Source: Acinetobacter bohemicus ANC 3994 (GTDB taxonomy: Bacteria; Pseudomonadota; Gammaproteobacteria; Pseudomonadales; Moraxellaceae). From it: a stretch of DNA of 64,000 bases. The stretch covers positions 1-64,000 of the forward strand of contig NZ_KB849175.1 in NCBI RefSeq assembly GCF_000367925.1, written 5' to 3'. The notes beneath the pieces are model-generated. The model was given only the letters and a program-made list of their open reading frames with translations. It was not told the origin of the DNA and made no database searches. Position 1 is the stretch's first letter; every line of letters starts with the position of its first letter. The position numbers and the translations under genes were made by a program. Of the stretch, positions 1 to 12,807 are shown in pieces.

Positions 1-21
1 GGGTGTTTTTAGTAATAATGA

Positions 22-136
22 GCTGGCGATGACTTACTCTCACATGGGTAACCCCACACTACCATCAGCGCGAAGAGGTTTCACTTCTGAGTTCGGGAAG
101 GGATCAGGTGGTTCACTCTTGCTATTGTCGCCAGCA
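22..136 (-). rRNA. rrf: 5S ribosomal RNA
   Basis: Last gene of the rRNA operon. The two ends (GCTGGCGA and TCGCCAGC on the plus strand) are complementary and close the molecule as helix I, and the interior carries the usual 5S loop sequences. It lies about 180 bases downstream of the 23S 3' end in the transcribed direction. Boundaries are set from the terminal helix and may be off by a base or two. The operon terminator would lie before position 22 and is cut by the window edge. Confidence 0.95.
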
Positions 137-317
137 CAACTGTTTATGGACTTTTTCGGGTCTTATTTACGCTGTTTATTTCGTATGCCTTACTTTGTAC
201 CAAATGAGTTATTAACAGATTATGCTAAATTTGAGTTGGTATTGTAACTAGCTTTTAAACTAAATCAAGTATTTTGTATCGAATTAGATGAGCAATACAA
301 CTGTTTGGGTGTTGTAT

Positions 318-3210
<2,893 letters not shown>

Positions 3211-3574
3211 ACTATACAACCCCAAACAGTCGTTTCAACACTACAAGTTAATGTTGATGACCTTGCTTCGAGTTTTGTGGATTTAACCACAGTACAGCTT
3301 CAATCTAGTTCGTTTTCCAAAACGCTTGATTCAGTTAATCGCTAGTGCTCAGTTCTTTATTTTCATTTCTTCGTAACACTTGCGTGATACAAATTAATGT
3401 CAATTCAGTTCTGAGTTTAAACAATTTATTTCAACTCAAATTTATAATCTGTTAATGATTAACTACGTCTTCGTCAGATCGTAGGTAACTGTGATAAATC
3501 ACAGAATTTAATAAACTAAAAACTTAATTAAGTTTTTATATTCACTAAATTCTGTAATCACCTAGCTTTATATA
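3211..3574 (-). other. Internal transcribed spacer, tRNA-Ala to 23S
   Basis: Spacer of about 360 bases, AT-rich, with no gene. Its 23S-proximal end (3209-3232) is one arm of the pre-23S processing stem. I did not recognise a canonical boxA in it. Confidence 0.8.
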
Positions 3575-3650
3575 TGGTGGAGACTAACGGAGTCGAACCG
3601 TTGACCTCCTGCGTGCAAAGCAGGCGCTCTACCAACTAAGCTAAGTCCCC
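3575..3650 (-). tRNA. tRNA-Ala (anticodon TGC)
   Basis: A 76-base cloverleaf with an encoded 3' CCA. The acceptor arm starts GGGGACT and the anticodon loop reads CTTTGCACG, giving TGC. It sits in the 16S-23S spacer behind tRNA-Ile, the usual pair in this position. Confidence 0.97.
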
Positions 3651-3721
3651 AGCTTATCATTAGATTCGATATATCTTCTTCTCTGTCTCTCAATGAATTT
3701 CTTCATCTTCGTTCGTTAGAT

Positions 3722-3798
<77 letters not shown>

Positions 3799-3859
3799 TC
3801 AGATACATCTTCATGAAGAACAACTTGTTGTGGATTCTTACCGATCGTCAATCTTTCGT

Positions 3860-5394
<1,535 letters not shown>

Positions 5395-5565
5395 TTTAAA
5401 ATCAGTAGTAGCTTAAAGGCTACCAATCTTGGCTCATCAATTTTCTGACAAATATTTCTCAAATAAACTTCGAGTAATTTCTACCATCAATCAATGAAAA
5501 TAATTTCGATCAATCAACCAGTAAAAATCCACACAAGTTGTTCTTCATAATCTCTTAATGATCTT

Positions 5566-5588
5566 CTTGCTGATTCGTCATCAGCAAG
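5566..5588 (-). other. Hairpin in the rRNA leader
   Basis: A perfect 9-bp inverted repeat, CTTGCTGAT and ATCAGCAAG, with a 5-base loop, a few bases inside the transcript made from the proximal promoter. It lies upstream of the 16S processing stem. It may shape the 5' end of the leader or serve antitermination; no canonical boxA was recognised, so the role is open. Confidence 0.6.
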
Positions 5589-5599
5589 CTAGGTCGGCT

Positions 5600-5627
5600 A
5601 TACTACTCTCTTTCCAGAGAAAGTCAA
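5600..5627 (-). promoter_or_regulatory. rRNA operon promoter, proximal
   Basis: On the minus strand: -35 TTGACT, a 16-base spacer and -10 TAGTAT, followed by the GC-rich discriminator AGCCGACC. The 16-base spacing and GC-rich discriminator are typical of rRNA promoters under growth-rate and ppGpp control. It is about 205 bases upstream of the 16S 5' end. Confidence 0.75.
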
Positions 5628-5761
5628 CAGGTTTTGCTAAATTATTTCCCGACAAACCTAAGTTTAAATCCAATCTTAAAATCTCATTCGAAATCTTAAC
5701 AATCCAACCAACTTATTGATTTATCAGAGGTTTTATTTAACATCACCGCCGATGGATGTGC

Positions 5762-5789
5762 ATTCTACAGCATTTCACATCCCATACAA
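5762..5789 (-). promoter_or_regulatory. rRNA operon promoter, distal candidate
   Basis: On the minus strand: -35 TTGTAT, again a 16-base spacer, and -10 TAGAAT. The upstream sequence is A/T-rich and could act as an UP element. Together with the proximal site it would give the two-promoter arrangement usual for rRNA operons. Weaker -35 than the proximal promoter. Confidence 0.55.
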
Positions 5790-5849
5790 CCCCTTTTTCA
5801 ATCTATTTTTAACGAGTGGTTGTTTATTCAACAAAATATGGCTTTTTTC

Positions 5850-6923
5850 TTATTTTTTGCACGCAAAAGGTACAGAATTGGCAAATTCATCGCGCATTTT
5901 TTCTTGTTTATTTTTTTCTTGCCATGTTAATGAGCGACAATCGATATATTCACAGTAGCCACTTTCGCCCATTTCTTCATGATGATTAATTTTAAGTTGA
6001 TATTTAAAGCTCCCAACATAACCAGCAGCTAAACCAAATTTAAAATCGCCACGACTTTGTGCTTGCACAGAAATACATGTGCCATCTTTACCCTCATACC
6101 CCCACTCAAATTCACGGGGCAGATACACAACTTGTCCATTCGGCGTTTTCACCTTTGGATAAACACGATGTACTTTAAAGCGGACATTTTCATCAAACAT
6201 TTGTGCAATGCCGGTCTTAGCATCTCGTAAATATAAACGAGACTGCAAAACACCATTAAAAGAATCTCGAACTTGTGCCAATAGCAACTGGCGATTATTT
6301 TTCAGATTAATCACTTGATAGGTAAAAAATGCCAAAGGCAAATATGAAAAGTTAATTGAGCGTGCATATTCAAAACAACCCATTTGCCGAATTGCCATTT
6401 TTTGTTCTTTATAAATGATCTCGCCTTCACATTGGCACAATAAAGACCAATGCTCCGCCAACCCCATACGCAACTTGGTAAAATAAGAAATGATATTGCT
6501 GGTGGTAATAGATAAATCAAAACTCAGCTCTTTATCTGTGCGCTGAATACGAAAATGAGGAAAATTCCCTGAAATCATTTCCCGGTCTGCAAATTGAAAG
6601 TATTCTTTTTTAAAATGACACTCTTGTTTAATTGAATATGAGTTCAACTGCCCAACCATATGCGGGCTGACACTGGCAATAATGGTCGCGGTATCTAAAG
6701 CAGTGGAATGAATTGCACTTTCATTGCGAAGCATTGGGGCATTGGGCTGACCAATAATGCTCAAAAAATTTAAATAATGTAAGGGTGCAGGAAGGTTCGG
6801 AATAATCAAGCCTTGATGAATCGTTTTATATCGACCTTTTTGCGCATGGTAAGCCAACTGCGCCTGAAACGGAGCTTGATTGAGTTGTTTAGATTGATCC
6901 AATAAATCGTGAAACAACTGCAT
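5850..6923 (-). CDS. Uncharacterised 357-residue protein
   Basis: I do not recognise the family with confidence. The start is well supported by AGGAG seven bases upstream. There is no signal peptide and no clear membrane segment. The sequence looks rich in beta strands, with many aromatic residues and a Gly/Tyr-rich stretch near residues 290-330; a lipocalin- or AttH-like barrel is possible but unproven. It follows pssA by 39 bases on the same strand, so the two may be co-transcribed. Its 3' end runs toward the rRNA promoters, and no rho-independent terminator is visible between them. Confidence 0.75.
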   Translation of the reverse strand: MQLFHDLLDQSKQLNQAPFQAQLAYHAQKGRYKTIHQGLIIPNLPAPLHYLNFLSIIGQPNAPMLRNESAIHSTALDTATIIASVSPHMVGQLNSYSIKQECHFKKEYFQFADREMISGNFPHFRIQRTDKELSFDLSITTSNIISYFTKLRMGLAEHWSLLCQCEGEIIYKEQKMAIRQMGCFEYARSINFSYLPLAFFTYQVINLKNNRQLLLAQVRDSFNGVLQSRLYLRDAKTGIAQMFDENVRFKVHRVYPKVKTPNGQVVYLPREFEWGYEGKDGTCISVQAQSRGDFKFGLAAGYVGSFKYQLKINHHEEMGESGYCEYIDCRSLTWQEKNKQEKMRDEFANSVPFACKK

Positions 6924-6962
6924 ATCATGCTCCTTTTTATTTTCAGTATCACTATCTCATTT

Positions 6963-7790
6963 TTATGTTGGGGTATTTTTTCTGGCCATAAATGTGGTCA
7001 CAAAGCCAGACAGTGCATAAATAATCGAAATCACTAAAATACCTACAGGGATATTATAGGTCATCGCGGCAAAGATAAATACGGCAATAGGTAACACCGC
7101 AAAAGGCACACGTTTACGATCAAATGTTTTAAATGAATAATATTTAATATTGGAAATCATTAACAAACCAACAGCAACAATCAGTACTGCATTGGTAATC
7201 TGTACACTAACTTCACGTAAATCAAAAATATCAGGGAAGTCGCGTCCCACCCAAACGATGGTAATCATTAAAATGGCAGCCAACGGACTGGCAACACCAA
7301 TAAAATAGCGCTTATCGACCACGCCTATTTGCACATTAAAACGCGCTAAACGAAATGCAGCACAAGCGGTATACACAAAGCAACATGCCAAACCGATACG
7401 GCCTAAATCATGCAAACTCCAGCTATACATTAAAATAGCAGGCGCTACACCAAAAGCCAGTAAGTCGGACAACGAGTCATATTGTTCGCCAAAAGCACTT
7501 TGCGCACCAATCGCACGCGCCACACGACCATCTAAACCGTCAAGCAATGCTGCCAAAAAAATGGCATAGATGGCATGGGTAAAATCACCATTCATACTGG
7601 CGATAATGGAGTAAAAGCCCGACAGCAATGCTGCCGTAGTAATGAGATTCGGCCACAGATAGATTCCACGACGTTTCACCTTTTGTCCCTCTTGGGTATG
7701 CTCTTCTTCTTCCACTTCAAAAGTGATGCCATCAAATGCATGCTCATCACGGGCAGAAGATTCACTTTCAGGTTTGTTTATACTTGTCAT
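6963..7790 (-). CDS. pssA: CDP-diacylglycerol--serine O-phosphatidyltransferase
   Basis: Makes phosphatidylserine from CDP-diacylglycerol and L-serine in the inner membrane, the committed step to phosphatidylethanolamine. The CDP-alcohol phosphotransferase signature is complete: D87-G88-x2-A91-R92-x8-G101-x3-D105-x3-D109, preceded by an extra Asp at 84. A charged N-terminal region of about 40 residues comes before several membrane helices. At 275 residues it is of the short bacterial type II (Bacillus-like) membrane form rather than the larger E. coli PLD-type enzyme. AGGA lies nine bases before the ATG. Confidence 0.93.
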   Translation of the reverse strand: MTSINKPESESSARDEHAFDGITFEVEEEEHTQEGQKVKRRGIYLWPNLITTAALLSGFYSIIASMNGDFTHAIYAIFLAALLDGLDGRVARAIGAQSAFGEQYDSLSDLLAFGVAPAILMYSWSLHDLGRIGLACCFVYTACAAFRLARFNVQIGVVDKRYFIGVASPLAAILMITIVWVGRDFPDIFDLREVSVQITNAVLIVAVGLLMISNIKYYSFKTFDRKRVPFAVLPIAVFIFAAMTYNIPVGILVISIIYALSGFVTTFMARKNTPT

Positions 7791-7834
7791 TCTTATCGAT
7801 CCTAACTGTAACCTATCTCTCTTAAACGTCTATC

Positions 7835-8692
7835 TTATTCGCCAACCAACCAACGTACGGCAGCATGTCCACCATTTTCACTCATGCGTAAATGTGGGAA
7901 CAACCATTGTAATGCCTCATCAGCATCTTGTGAGAATTTCCAAGGTGGATTAATCACCAGCAACCCACAACCGTTTAAACCAACTGGCGTATCATCTGGC
8001 CATACACAAATTTCACACACCAACTGACGGCGAATACCTGTTTTCATCATTTTCTTTTCAAAACGATCAATCATGGCGCGATCTTTAATTGGATACCATA
8101 CAGCAAAAACACCTGTCGGCCATTTTTTGTGTGCAGTCGCCAACAATTCGACCAATTGCGGGAAATCTTTACGTTCCAACTCATAAGGTGGATCAATCAT
8201 GACTAAACCGCGCTTTTCTTTTGGCGGAATCACCCCTAATAAGCCTTCATACGCATCACGTTCATGCAAGCCTGCACGGCGGTCACGAATATTGAAATAC
8301 AACTCTTGAAAAACTTCTTTTTGCATTTCAAAAATAGTGGCTTTATCAATATCACGCATACCTTCTAGCGCAAACCATGGCGAACCAGGATAAGCACCTT
8401 TGCCTGAACCGGCACGCATATCTTCAACAATTTTAAGATATTGCTTCACAGCTTCAGGTGCATTACGGGTGATTGAATCATCAAGTTTAACTAAACGATG
8501 AATACCATTTAAAAACTCACCTGACTTTTGCGCAGCAGAGGTCGATAAATCATATTTACCCGCACCACCATGCGTATCGATATAGCGATAAGGTTTATCT
8601 TTGGCATTTAAACGTGTTAAAAGTTGCAGTAATAACACATGCTTCATGACATCGGCAAAGTTGCCTGCATGGAAATGGTGACGGTAATTCAT
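7835..8692 (-). CDS. rlmJ: 23S rRNA (adenine(2030)-N6)-methyltransferase
   Basis: Methylates A2030 of 23S rRNA using S-adenosylmethionine. The N-terminus MNYRHHFHAGNFADV is characteristic of the family, and the catalytic N6-adenine motif DPPY is at residues 167-170. Length (285 residues) matches E. coli RlmJ (280). It lies upstream of pssA on the same strand with a 44-base gap and is divergent from the dioxygenase gene that follows. Confidence 0.94.
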   Translation of the reverse strand: MNYRHHFHAGNFADVMKHVLLLQLLTRLNAKDKPYRYIDTHGGAGKYDLSTSAAQKSGEFLNGIHRLVKLDDSITRNAPEAVKQYLKIVEDMRAGSGKGAYPGSPWFALEGMRDIDKATIFEMQKEVFQELYFNIRDRRAGLHERDAYEGLLGVIPPKEKRGLVMIDPPYELERKDFPQLVELLATAHKKWPTGVFAVWYPIKDRAMIDRFEKKMMKTGIRRQLVCEICVWPDDTPVGLNGCGLLVINPPWKFSQDADEALQWLFPHLRMSENGGHAAVRWLVGE

Positions 8693-8740
8693 GTTTCTTT
8701 AATTCCTATAATCAACAGACATTTTAGCATGAAAAAATGT

Positions 8741-8770
8741 TTCGTTCCGCAGGATATCTTGCTCTAGAAT
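8741..8770 (+). promoter_or_regulatory. Promoter candidate for the dioxygenase gene
   Basis: TTCGTT (8741-8746), an 18-base spacer and TAGAAT (8765-8770). It lies downstream of the most upstream in-frame ATG at 8737 but upstream of the ATG at 8803, which supports the shorter protein. Confidence 0.4.
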
Positions 8771-8802
8771 ACGCCACCCTTTTCTATATCATTTTTGAGT
8801 AT

Positions 8803-9411
8803 ATGTGTATGGATGCAATTCAACTCCCAAAGTCTTGGAATGTTGATCAAATTATTGAAGATTTAGATCAACATGGTTTTACCATCATTGACCATGCTTA
8901 CCCTTCAGACTATGTCCATGCCTTAGTTGAAGAATGCACGGCTAACCTCAAGCTTTTCCGTGATGCCGCGATTCAAAGTGGCGTGGTCAGTAAAATCCGC
9001 AGTGACCATATTCTTTGGATTAGCGATGAATTAAAAATAGCACAACAACACATCGAAACCCTGACAGCGCTCTCTCAATGCTTAAATCAAAATTTTTATT
9101 TAGGCATCAAAGAAGTCGAAGCACATTTTGCCTGCTATAACTCAGGAGAATATTATGCTTTGCACCGTGACAACCCACAAAAGAAAAATGATCGGGTCAT
9201 TTCTACGGTTTATTATTTACATGAAGATTGGCAGGATGACTGGGGTGGAGAGTTACATCTGCAAGATAAAAATGAGCAATGGCACACCATTCAACCCAAA
9301 CCAAACCGTATTGCGATGTTTCAAAGTGACTTATTACATGAAGTGATTCAAGCCAAACATCAACGTTTATCCATTACCGCATGGTTACGTAGCGGTCAGA
9401 ACTTGTTCTAA
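8803..9411 (+). CDS. 2-oxoglutarate/Fe(II)-dependent oxygenase, prolyl-hydroxylase type
   Basis: A 202-residue dioxygenase of the 2OG-Fe(II) superfamily. The iron ligands are visible as H121-x-D123 in HRDNP and H179 in LLHEV, with R188 placed to bind 2-oxoglutarate. The fold resembles prolyl 4-hydroxylase and EGLN/SM-20 proteins. The natural substrate cannot be told from sequence; a protein side chain is plausible. The start at 8803 (or 8809) is preferred over 8737, because a -10-like TAGAAT lies between them and the extra 22 residues are not conserved-looking. Confidence 0.85.
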   Translation: MCMDAIQLPKSWNVDQIIEDLDQHGFTIIDHAYPSDYVHALVEECTANLKLFRDAAIQSGVVSKIRSDHILWISDELKIAQQHIETLTALSQCLNQNFYLGIKEVEAHFACYNSGEYYALHRDNPQKKNDRVISTVYYLHEDWQDDWGGELHLQDKNEQWHTIQPKPNRIAMFQSDLLHEVIQAKHQRLSITAWLRSGQNLF

Positions 9412-9505
9412 GTATTGAGCCGAAGCAGAACAGAATACGAGATTTGCCTTTAAATTCGTGCGATTGCCCCGATATACTGAGCATTCATCAAAGAGGTATG
9501 GGCTA

Positions 9506-10033
9506 ATGTTTGAAAATACAAAACAAGTTATCGAGCGTATCGGTGAGACAGACCAATTGTATTTGGAAAACAATACACCTGCCCTCGCTTTAGAACGTGC
9601 CGATTTACGTTTACAACTGGTGGTTTTTAGCAATTTGCGTCAAGAGCAGATTCATTTCTTGCAAGAAGCCGTGGTACTGTTAGAACAAGCACGGATTGAA
9701 CATGAAGAAATGCCGATGTCTTTGTATTTAAATCTGTCTTTGCATCTGGCAAAAGCTTATATGTTGTATTTCGAAATTACCAAGGAACAGCGTTTTGCTT
9801 TAATTACACAGCAAATTTTAAAACCGCTCAGCCAACATGAACATAGTGATATTTACTTTTTCCTTGCCTATGCATCCATTTCTAGAAATGAACCTGCGCT
9901 AACGCGTTACTGGCTTGGTAAATATCATAAAACGGCTGACTTTAATTTAGAGCTATTACAACAGCATCATTCATTTAAACAGATACGTGAAGAACTTTGG
10001 TTTATGAAGTTAATTCAAAGTAAATTGCATTAA
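9506..10033 (+). CDS. Uncharacterised helical protein, 175 residues
   Basis: No family recognised. The protein appears almost entirely alpha-helical, with leucine-rich amphipathic segments suggestive of a TPR-like array, and no signal peptide or membrane span. The start at 9506 is chosen because AGAGGT lies eight bases upstream; an in-frame ATG at 9458 lacks a ribosome binding site. It follows the dioxygenase gene on the same strand by about 95 bases and ends at a strong bidirectional terminator. Confidence 0.75.
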   Translation: MFENTKQVIERIGETDQLYLENNTPALALERADLRLQLVVFSNLRQEQIHFLQEAVVLLEQARIEHEEMPMSLYLNLSLHLAKAYMLYFEITKEQRFALITQQILKPLSQHEHSDIYFFLAYASISRNEPALTRYWLGKYHKTADFNLELLQQHHSFKQIREELWFMKLIQSKLH

Positions 10034-10036
10034 GCT

Positions 10037-10080
10037 CAGACATAAAAAAACTCCTTTAAATTAGGAGTTTTTTTATGTCT
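10037..10080. terminator. Bidirectional rho-independent terminator with CAGACAT flank
   Basis: Stem AACTCCT/AGGAGTT with a 7-base A/T loop and A/T tracts on both sides, between the converging genes ending at 10033 and 10160. The stem extends through AGACAT on the left and ATGTCT on the right. Confidence 0.88.
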
Positions 10081-10159
10081 TTAATTTAAAATTTCGGTCC
10101 CTTACAAAACACTCATATCGCCATACACAAGCAAAAAATAGGTTCTACATCTATAGCGG

Positions 10160-10417
10160 TTAGACCATCTGTAATTTATATGCATCTAAATGTAATTGTT
10201 GATTTAATTCATCAATCCACATCGCCCAGTCATCATCCTGAACCAAATGACTAATCAGAAAATCTCGCTGAGATTTATTCCAAAAAGAGGCATCATGTAA
10301 ATTTTGATGTGCGGGTAATTGATGGGTACGCACATACAACTCAATAGCTGCTGGGCTATTCGCCAACCCCAATTGTGAAAACAATAATGCTAAGGATGGT
10401 TTATTTTGATTGAGCAT
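10160..10417 (-). CDS. DUF2789 family protein, copy 1
   Basis: Small (85-residue) cytoplasmic protein of the DUF2789 family, function unknown. Family features are LALLFSQLGL near the N-terminus, a central FW-x-x-SQRDFL motif and DDDWAMWID near the C-terminus. A strong ribosome binding site (AGGAGGG) precedes the ATG. A paralogue lies directly upstream at 10523-10783, so the pair arose by tandem duplication; the two are clearly diverged. Confidence 0.85.
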   Translation of the reverse strand: MLNQNKPSLALLFSQLGLANSPAAIELYVRTHQLPAHQNLHDASFWNKSQRDFLISHLVQDDDWAMWIDELNQQLHLDAYKLQMV

Positions 10418-10522
10418 CTCGCCCTCCTTATCAACTAATCTGTCATTTATTATTCAATTAACTTATAAGATATTGCTAAAAAAACCTAGTCATAAAACTA
10501 GGTTTGTTGTTTCAATTTGTAT

Positions 10523-10783
10523 TCACAGCTCGCATGAGCCCAAAAGCTGTTGTTCGACATGTAATTGCTCATTTAAAATATCAACCACCATTGCCCAATC
10601 ATCATCTTTTTTCCAATGACTGATAATAAAATCATGCTGTGAGGGTGTCCAAAATGGCGCTTTATGTAGCGGTACATCCATGCTCAGTTGATGTGTTTCA
10701 ATAAATTGATCGATTGCTTCTGCACTCGCGTCGAGTCCCAATTGTTCAAAAAAAAGTTCTAATGTCGGCTGCTGATCAAACAT
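10523..10783 (-). CDS. DUF2789 family protein, copy 2
   Basis: An 86-residue paralogue of the downstream gene, with the same landmarks: ELFFEQLGL, FW-x-x-SQHDFI and KDDDWAMVVD. GAGGAG precedes the start. The 105-base gap to copy 1 contains no strong hairpin, so both may share a transcript. Function unknown. Confidence 0.85.
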   Translation of the reverse strand: MFDQQPTLELFFEQLGLDASAEAIDQFIETHQLSMDVPLHKAPFWTPSQHDFIISHWKKDDDWAMVVDILNEQLHVEQQLLGSCEL

Positions 10784-10891
10784 AGGGTTCTCCTCAAGTC
10801 TTGCTGACTTTCTTCTACGTTAGACCTAAGCCTGTGCAAGTTCAGTTGTCACTGCATCACAGCATGTTATTTTTTGTTCAACCTAAATTTT

Positions 10892-10930
10892 CAGACATAA
10901 AAAAGCACCCCAAATGGAGTGCCTTTTGCT
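10892..10930 (-). terminator. mdh terminator with CAGACAT flank
   Basis: On the minus strand: GGCACTCC-ATTT-GGGGTGC followed by TTTTTT and then ATGTCTG. It lies just past the mdh stop codon. Confidence 0.9.
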
Positions 10931-10959
10931 AATTTCAAATCTGCCTAAGCAGAAATCAA

Positions 10960-11946
10960 TTAGTTGAACAAGTGAGCAATTGCAGCACGTTCGCCTTCTA
11001 ACTCTTCAAGCGTAATGTCCATACGTTCACGGCTGAATGCATCAATTTCTAAGCCTTCAACACGTGTGTATTGACCGTTTGCACATGTTACTGGAACACC
11101 GTACATCACGCCTTCTGGAATACCATAAGAACCATCAGAAGGAATACCCATCGTTACCCACTCGCCGTTTGTGCCAAGAGCCCAATCGCGCATATGGTCG
11201 ATTGCAGCATTTGCAGCAGAAGCAGCAGAAGATAAACCACGCGCTTCAATGATTGCAGCGCCACGCTTACCAACGGTAGGAAGGAATACATTTGCATTCC
11301 ATTCTTGGTCGTTGATCATGTCTTTTACGCTTTCGCCATTGATCGTCGCGAAACGGTAGTCAGCATACATTGTTGGAGAGTGATTACCCCAAACTGTAAG
11401 ATTTTTGATGTCTTTAACTGCTTTACCTGTTTTAGCCGCAACTTGGCTAAGCGCACGGTTGTGGTCAAGACGAAGCATCGCAGTGAATTGACCTGGGTTT
11501 AGATCTGGAGCAGATTTCATAGCAATGTAAGCATTCGTGTTCGCAGGGTTACCTACAACAAGAACTTTAACGTCACGGCTTGCGTGATCGTTAATTGATT
11601 TACCTTGAACAGTAAAGATTTTAGCATTTTCTTGTAAAAGCTCAGCACGTTCCATACCAGGACCACGTGGACGAGAACCTACAAGTAAGCAGTAGTCAGC
11701 ATCTTTGAATGCAACATCTGGATTATCCGTACCAATCATACCTTCTAAAAGAGGGAATGCGCAGTCTTCAAGTTCCATCATTACGCCTTTAAGCGCAGCT
11801 TGAGGCTTCTCAAAAGGAACTTCGAGCAATTGCAAAATAACTGGTTGATCTTTACCTAACATTTCGCCGCTTGCGATACGGAATAATAGGCTGTAACCAA
11901 TTTGACCTGCCGCGCCAGTTACGGCAACACGAACTGCTTGCTTCAT
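10960..11946 (-). CDS. mdh: Malate dehydrogenase (NAD)
   Basis: TCA-cycle enzyme that interconverts malate and oxaloacetate with NAD. The Rossmann motif GAAGQIG is at residues 11-17; the substrate-binding R/D pair ([10 protein letters not shown]) and catalytic His (WGNHSP) follow. At 328 residues it is the long, cytosolic-type malate dehydrogenase group also found in beta- and some gammaproteobacteria, not the shorter E. coli form. GGAG lies upstream of the ATG. It is a single-gene unit with its own terminator and a candidate promoter around 12024. Confidence 0.96.
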   Translation of the reverse strand: MKQAVRVAVTGAAGQIGYSLLFRIASGEMLGKDQPVILQLLEVPFEKPQAALKGVMMELEDCAFPLLEGMIGTDNPDVAFKDADYCLLVGSRPRGPGMERAELLQENAKIFTVQGKSINDHASRDVKVLVVGNPANTNAYIAMKSAPDLNPGQFTAMLRLDHNRALSQVAAKTGKAVKDIKNLTVWGNHSPTMYADYRFATINGESVKDMINDQEWNANVFLPTVGKRGAAIIEARGLSSAASAANAAIDHMRDWALGTNGEWVTMGIPSDGSYGIPEGVMYGVPVTCANGQYTRVEGLEIDAFSRERMDITLEELEGERAAIAHLFN

Positions 11947-12019
11947 CTAATTATCTCCAATAGAGGATATTCAATGCGATTAAATAGTTAGTCCATTTAA
12001 TCTAATCATCATAAACGCG

Positions 12020-12040
12020 AAAGATTGTACTCCAATCTTT
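12020..12040 (-). promoter_or_regulatory. mdh promoter region: dyad over a -10 candidate
   Basis: A perfect 8-bp inverted repeat (AAAGATTG, 5-base spacer, CAATCTTT) overlaps a minus-strand -10-like TACAAT (12024-12029), about 78 bases upstream of the mdh start. The -35 is poor. This looks like a repressor or regulator site over the promoter, but no regulator is implicated. Confidence 0.35.
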
Positions 12041-12116
12041 TGGCAGTTGCATGTAAAAGAGAATGGATTTCAACAAAAGTATAATGGGAAATATGAATAA
12101 AATTGCGAAAAAACGC

Positions 12117-12773
12117 TTAGTAAGAACCTTTTATTATGAATGACACGGGACAATTGGTTTCAACGGTCGCTGGACATTGTTTGTACTGACCATTGTTTTT
12201 GTAGCACAATTTTACCTCAGTCAAAATGGGCGTTCCATGTGAAACTGAGCAATTAAATTTAATCGCATTGACCGGCAAAGTCGGATTCAAACGTAAAAAG
12301 CGCAAGCGAAGATTCGCTATATGCATGGGACGTGTTTCAGGACTGGTCAATTCCGCAGGGACTTTGAGCCGTTCAGCATAATTAATCACGGTACGGAAAT
12401 ATTGACTGGCATTCATGGGGACACAGCCCCCAATTGCATGCCAAAGCTGAACCCGCGCATTTTCATCGGGCATGACACGTGCCACAACTTTTGCTTGCAA
12501 GGGTGATAAAGCCGCAGAAGATGCCGTTTTGCATTCTGACTCTGAGGTTTCAGGGAACAAACCGGCAATATTTAGAGAATAACCCTCTAAACATTTTCGT
12601 TTTTTCGATTTTTGAGTATCCAACAGACACACAGCCGGTGTCATTTGTACCAGCATCACATAGCCCTGCACAGGCGCTGCAAAAACATGAGATGTAAACA
12701 GACTCAACCCAACACTGCTCAATGCCAACAGTGCGAACCGTGTTAAAACTGCTCTGTACTCAAAAAATATCAT
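12117..12773 (-). CDS. Secreted RNase T2-fold protein, probably catalytically dead
   Basis: A 218-residue exported protein with signal peptide to about residue 33 (VFAA). The layout follows RNase I/RNase T2: a Y-x-x-LVQMTP-x-x-C start strand (38-49), then the CAS I region as AGLFP (70-74) in place of HGLWP, then the CAS II region as WHAIGGC (111-117) in place of an E-x-x-KHG-x-C motif, then a conserved YF and late cysteines. The catalytic histidines and the Glu/Lys of CAS II are therefore missing while structural Cys and Gly remain. ATG at 12773 is preferred to a TTG six bases upstream. It follows slt by 34 bases and may be co-transcribed. Family assignment is my inference from motif order. 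Confidence 0.6.
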   Translation of the reverse strand: MIFFEYRAVLTRFALLALSSVGLSLFTSHVFAAPVQGYVMLVQMTPAVCLLDTQKSKKRKCLEGYSLNIAGLFPETSESECKTASSAALSPLQAKVVARVMPDENARVQLWHAIGGCVPMNASQYFRTVINYAERLKVPAELTSPETRPMHIANLRLRFLRLNPTLPVNAIKFNCSVSHGTPILTEVKLCYKNNGQYKQCPATVETNCPVSFIIKGSY

Positions 12774-12807
12774 TAACAAGTCAGACCCATCAACAAAATT
12801 AAAATGA

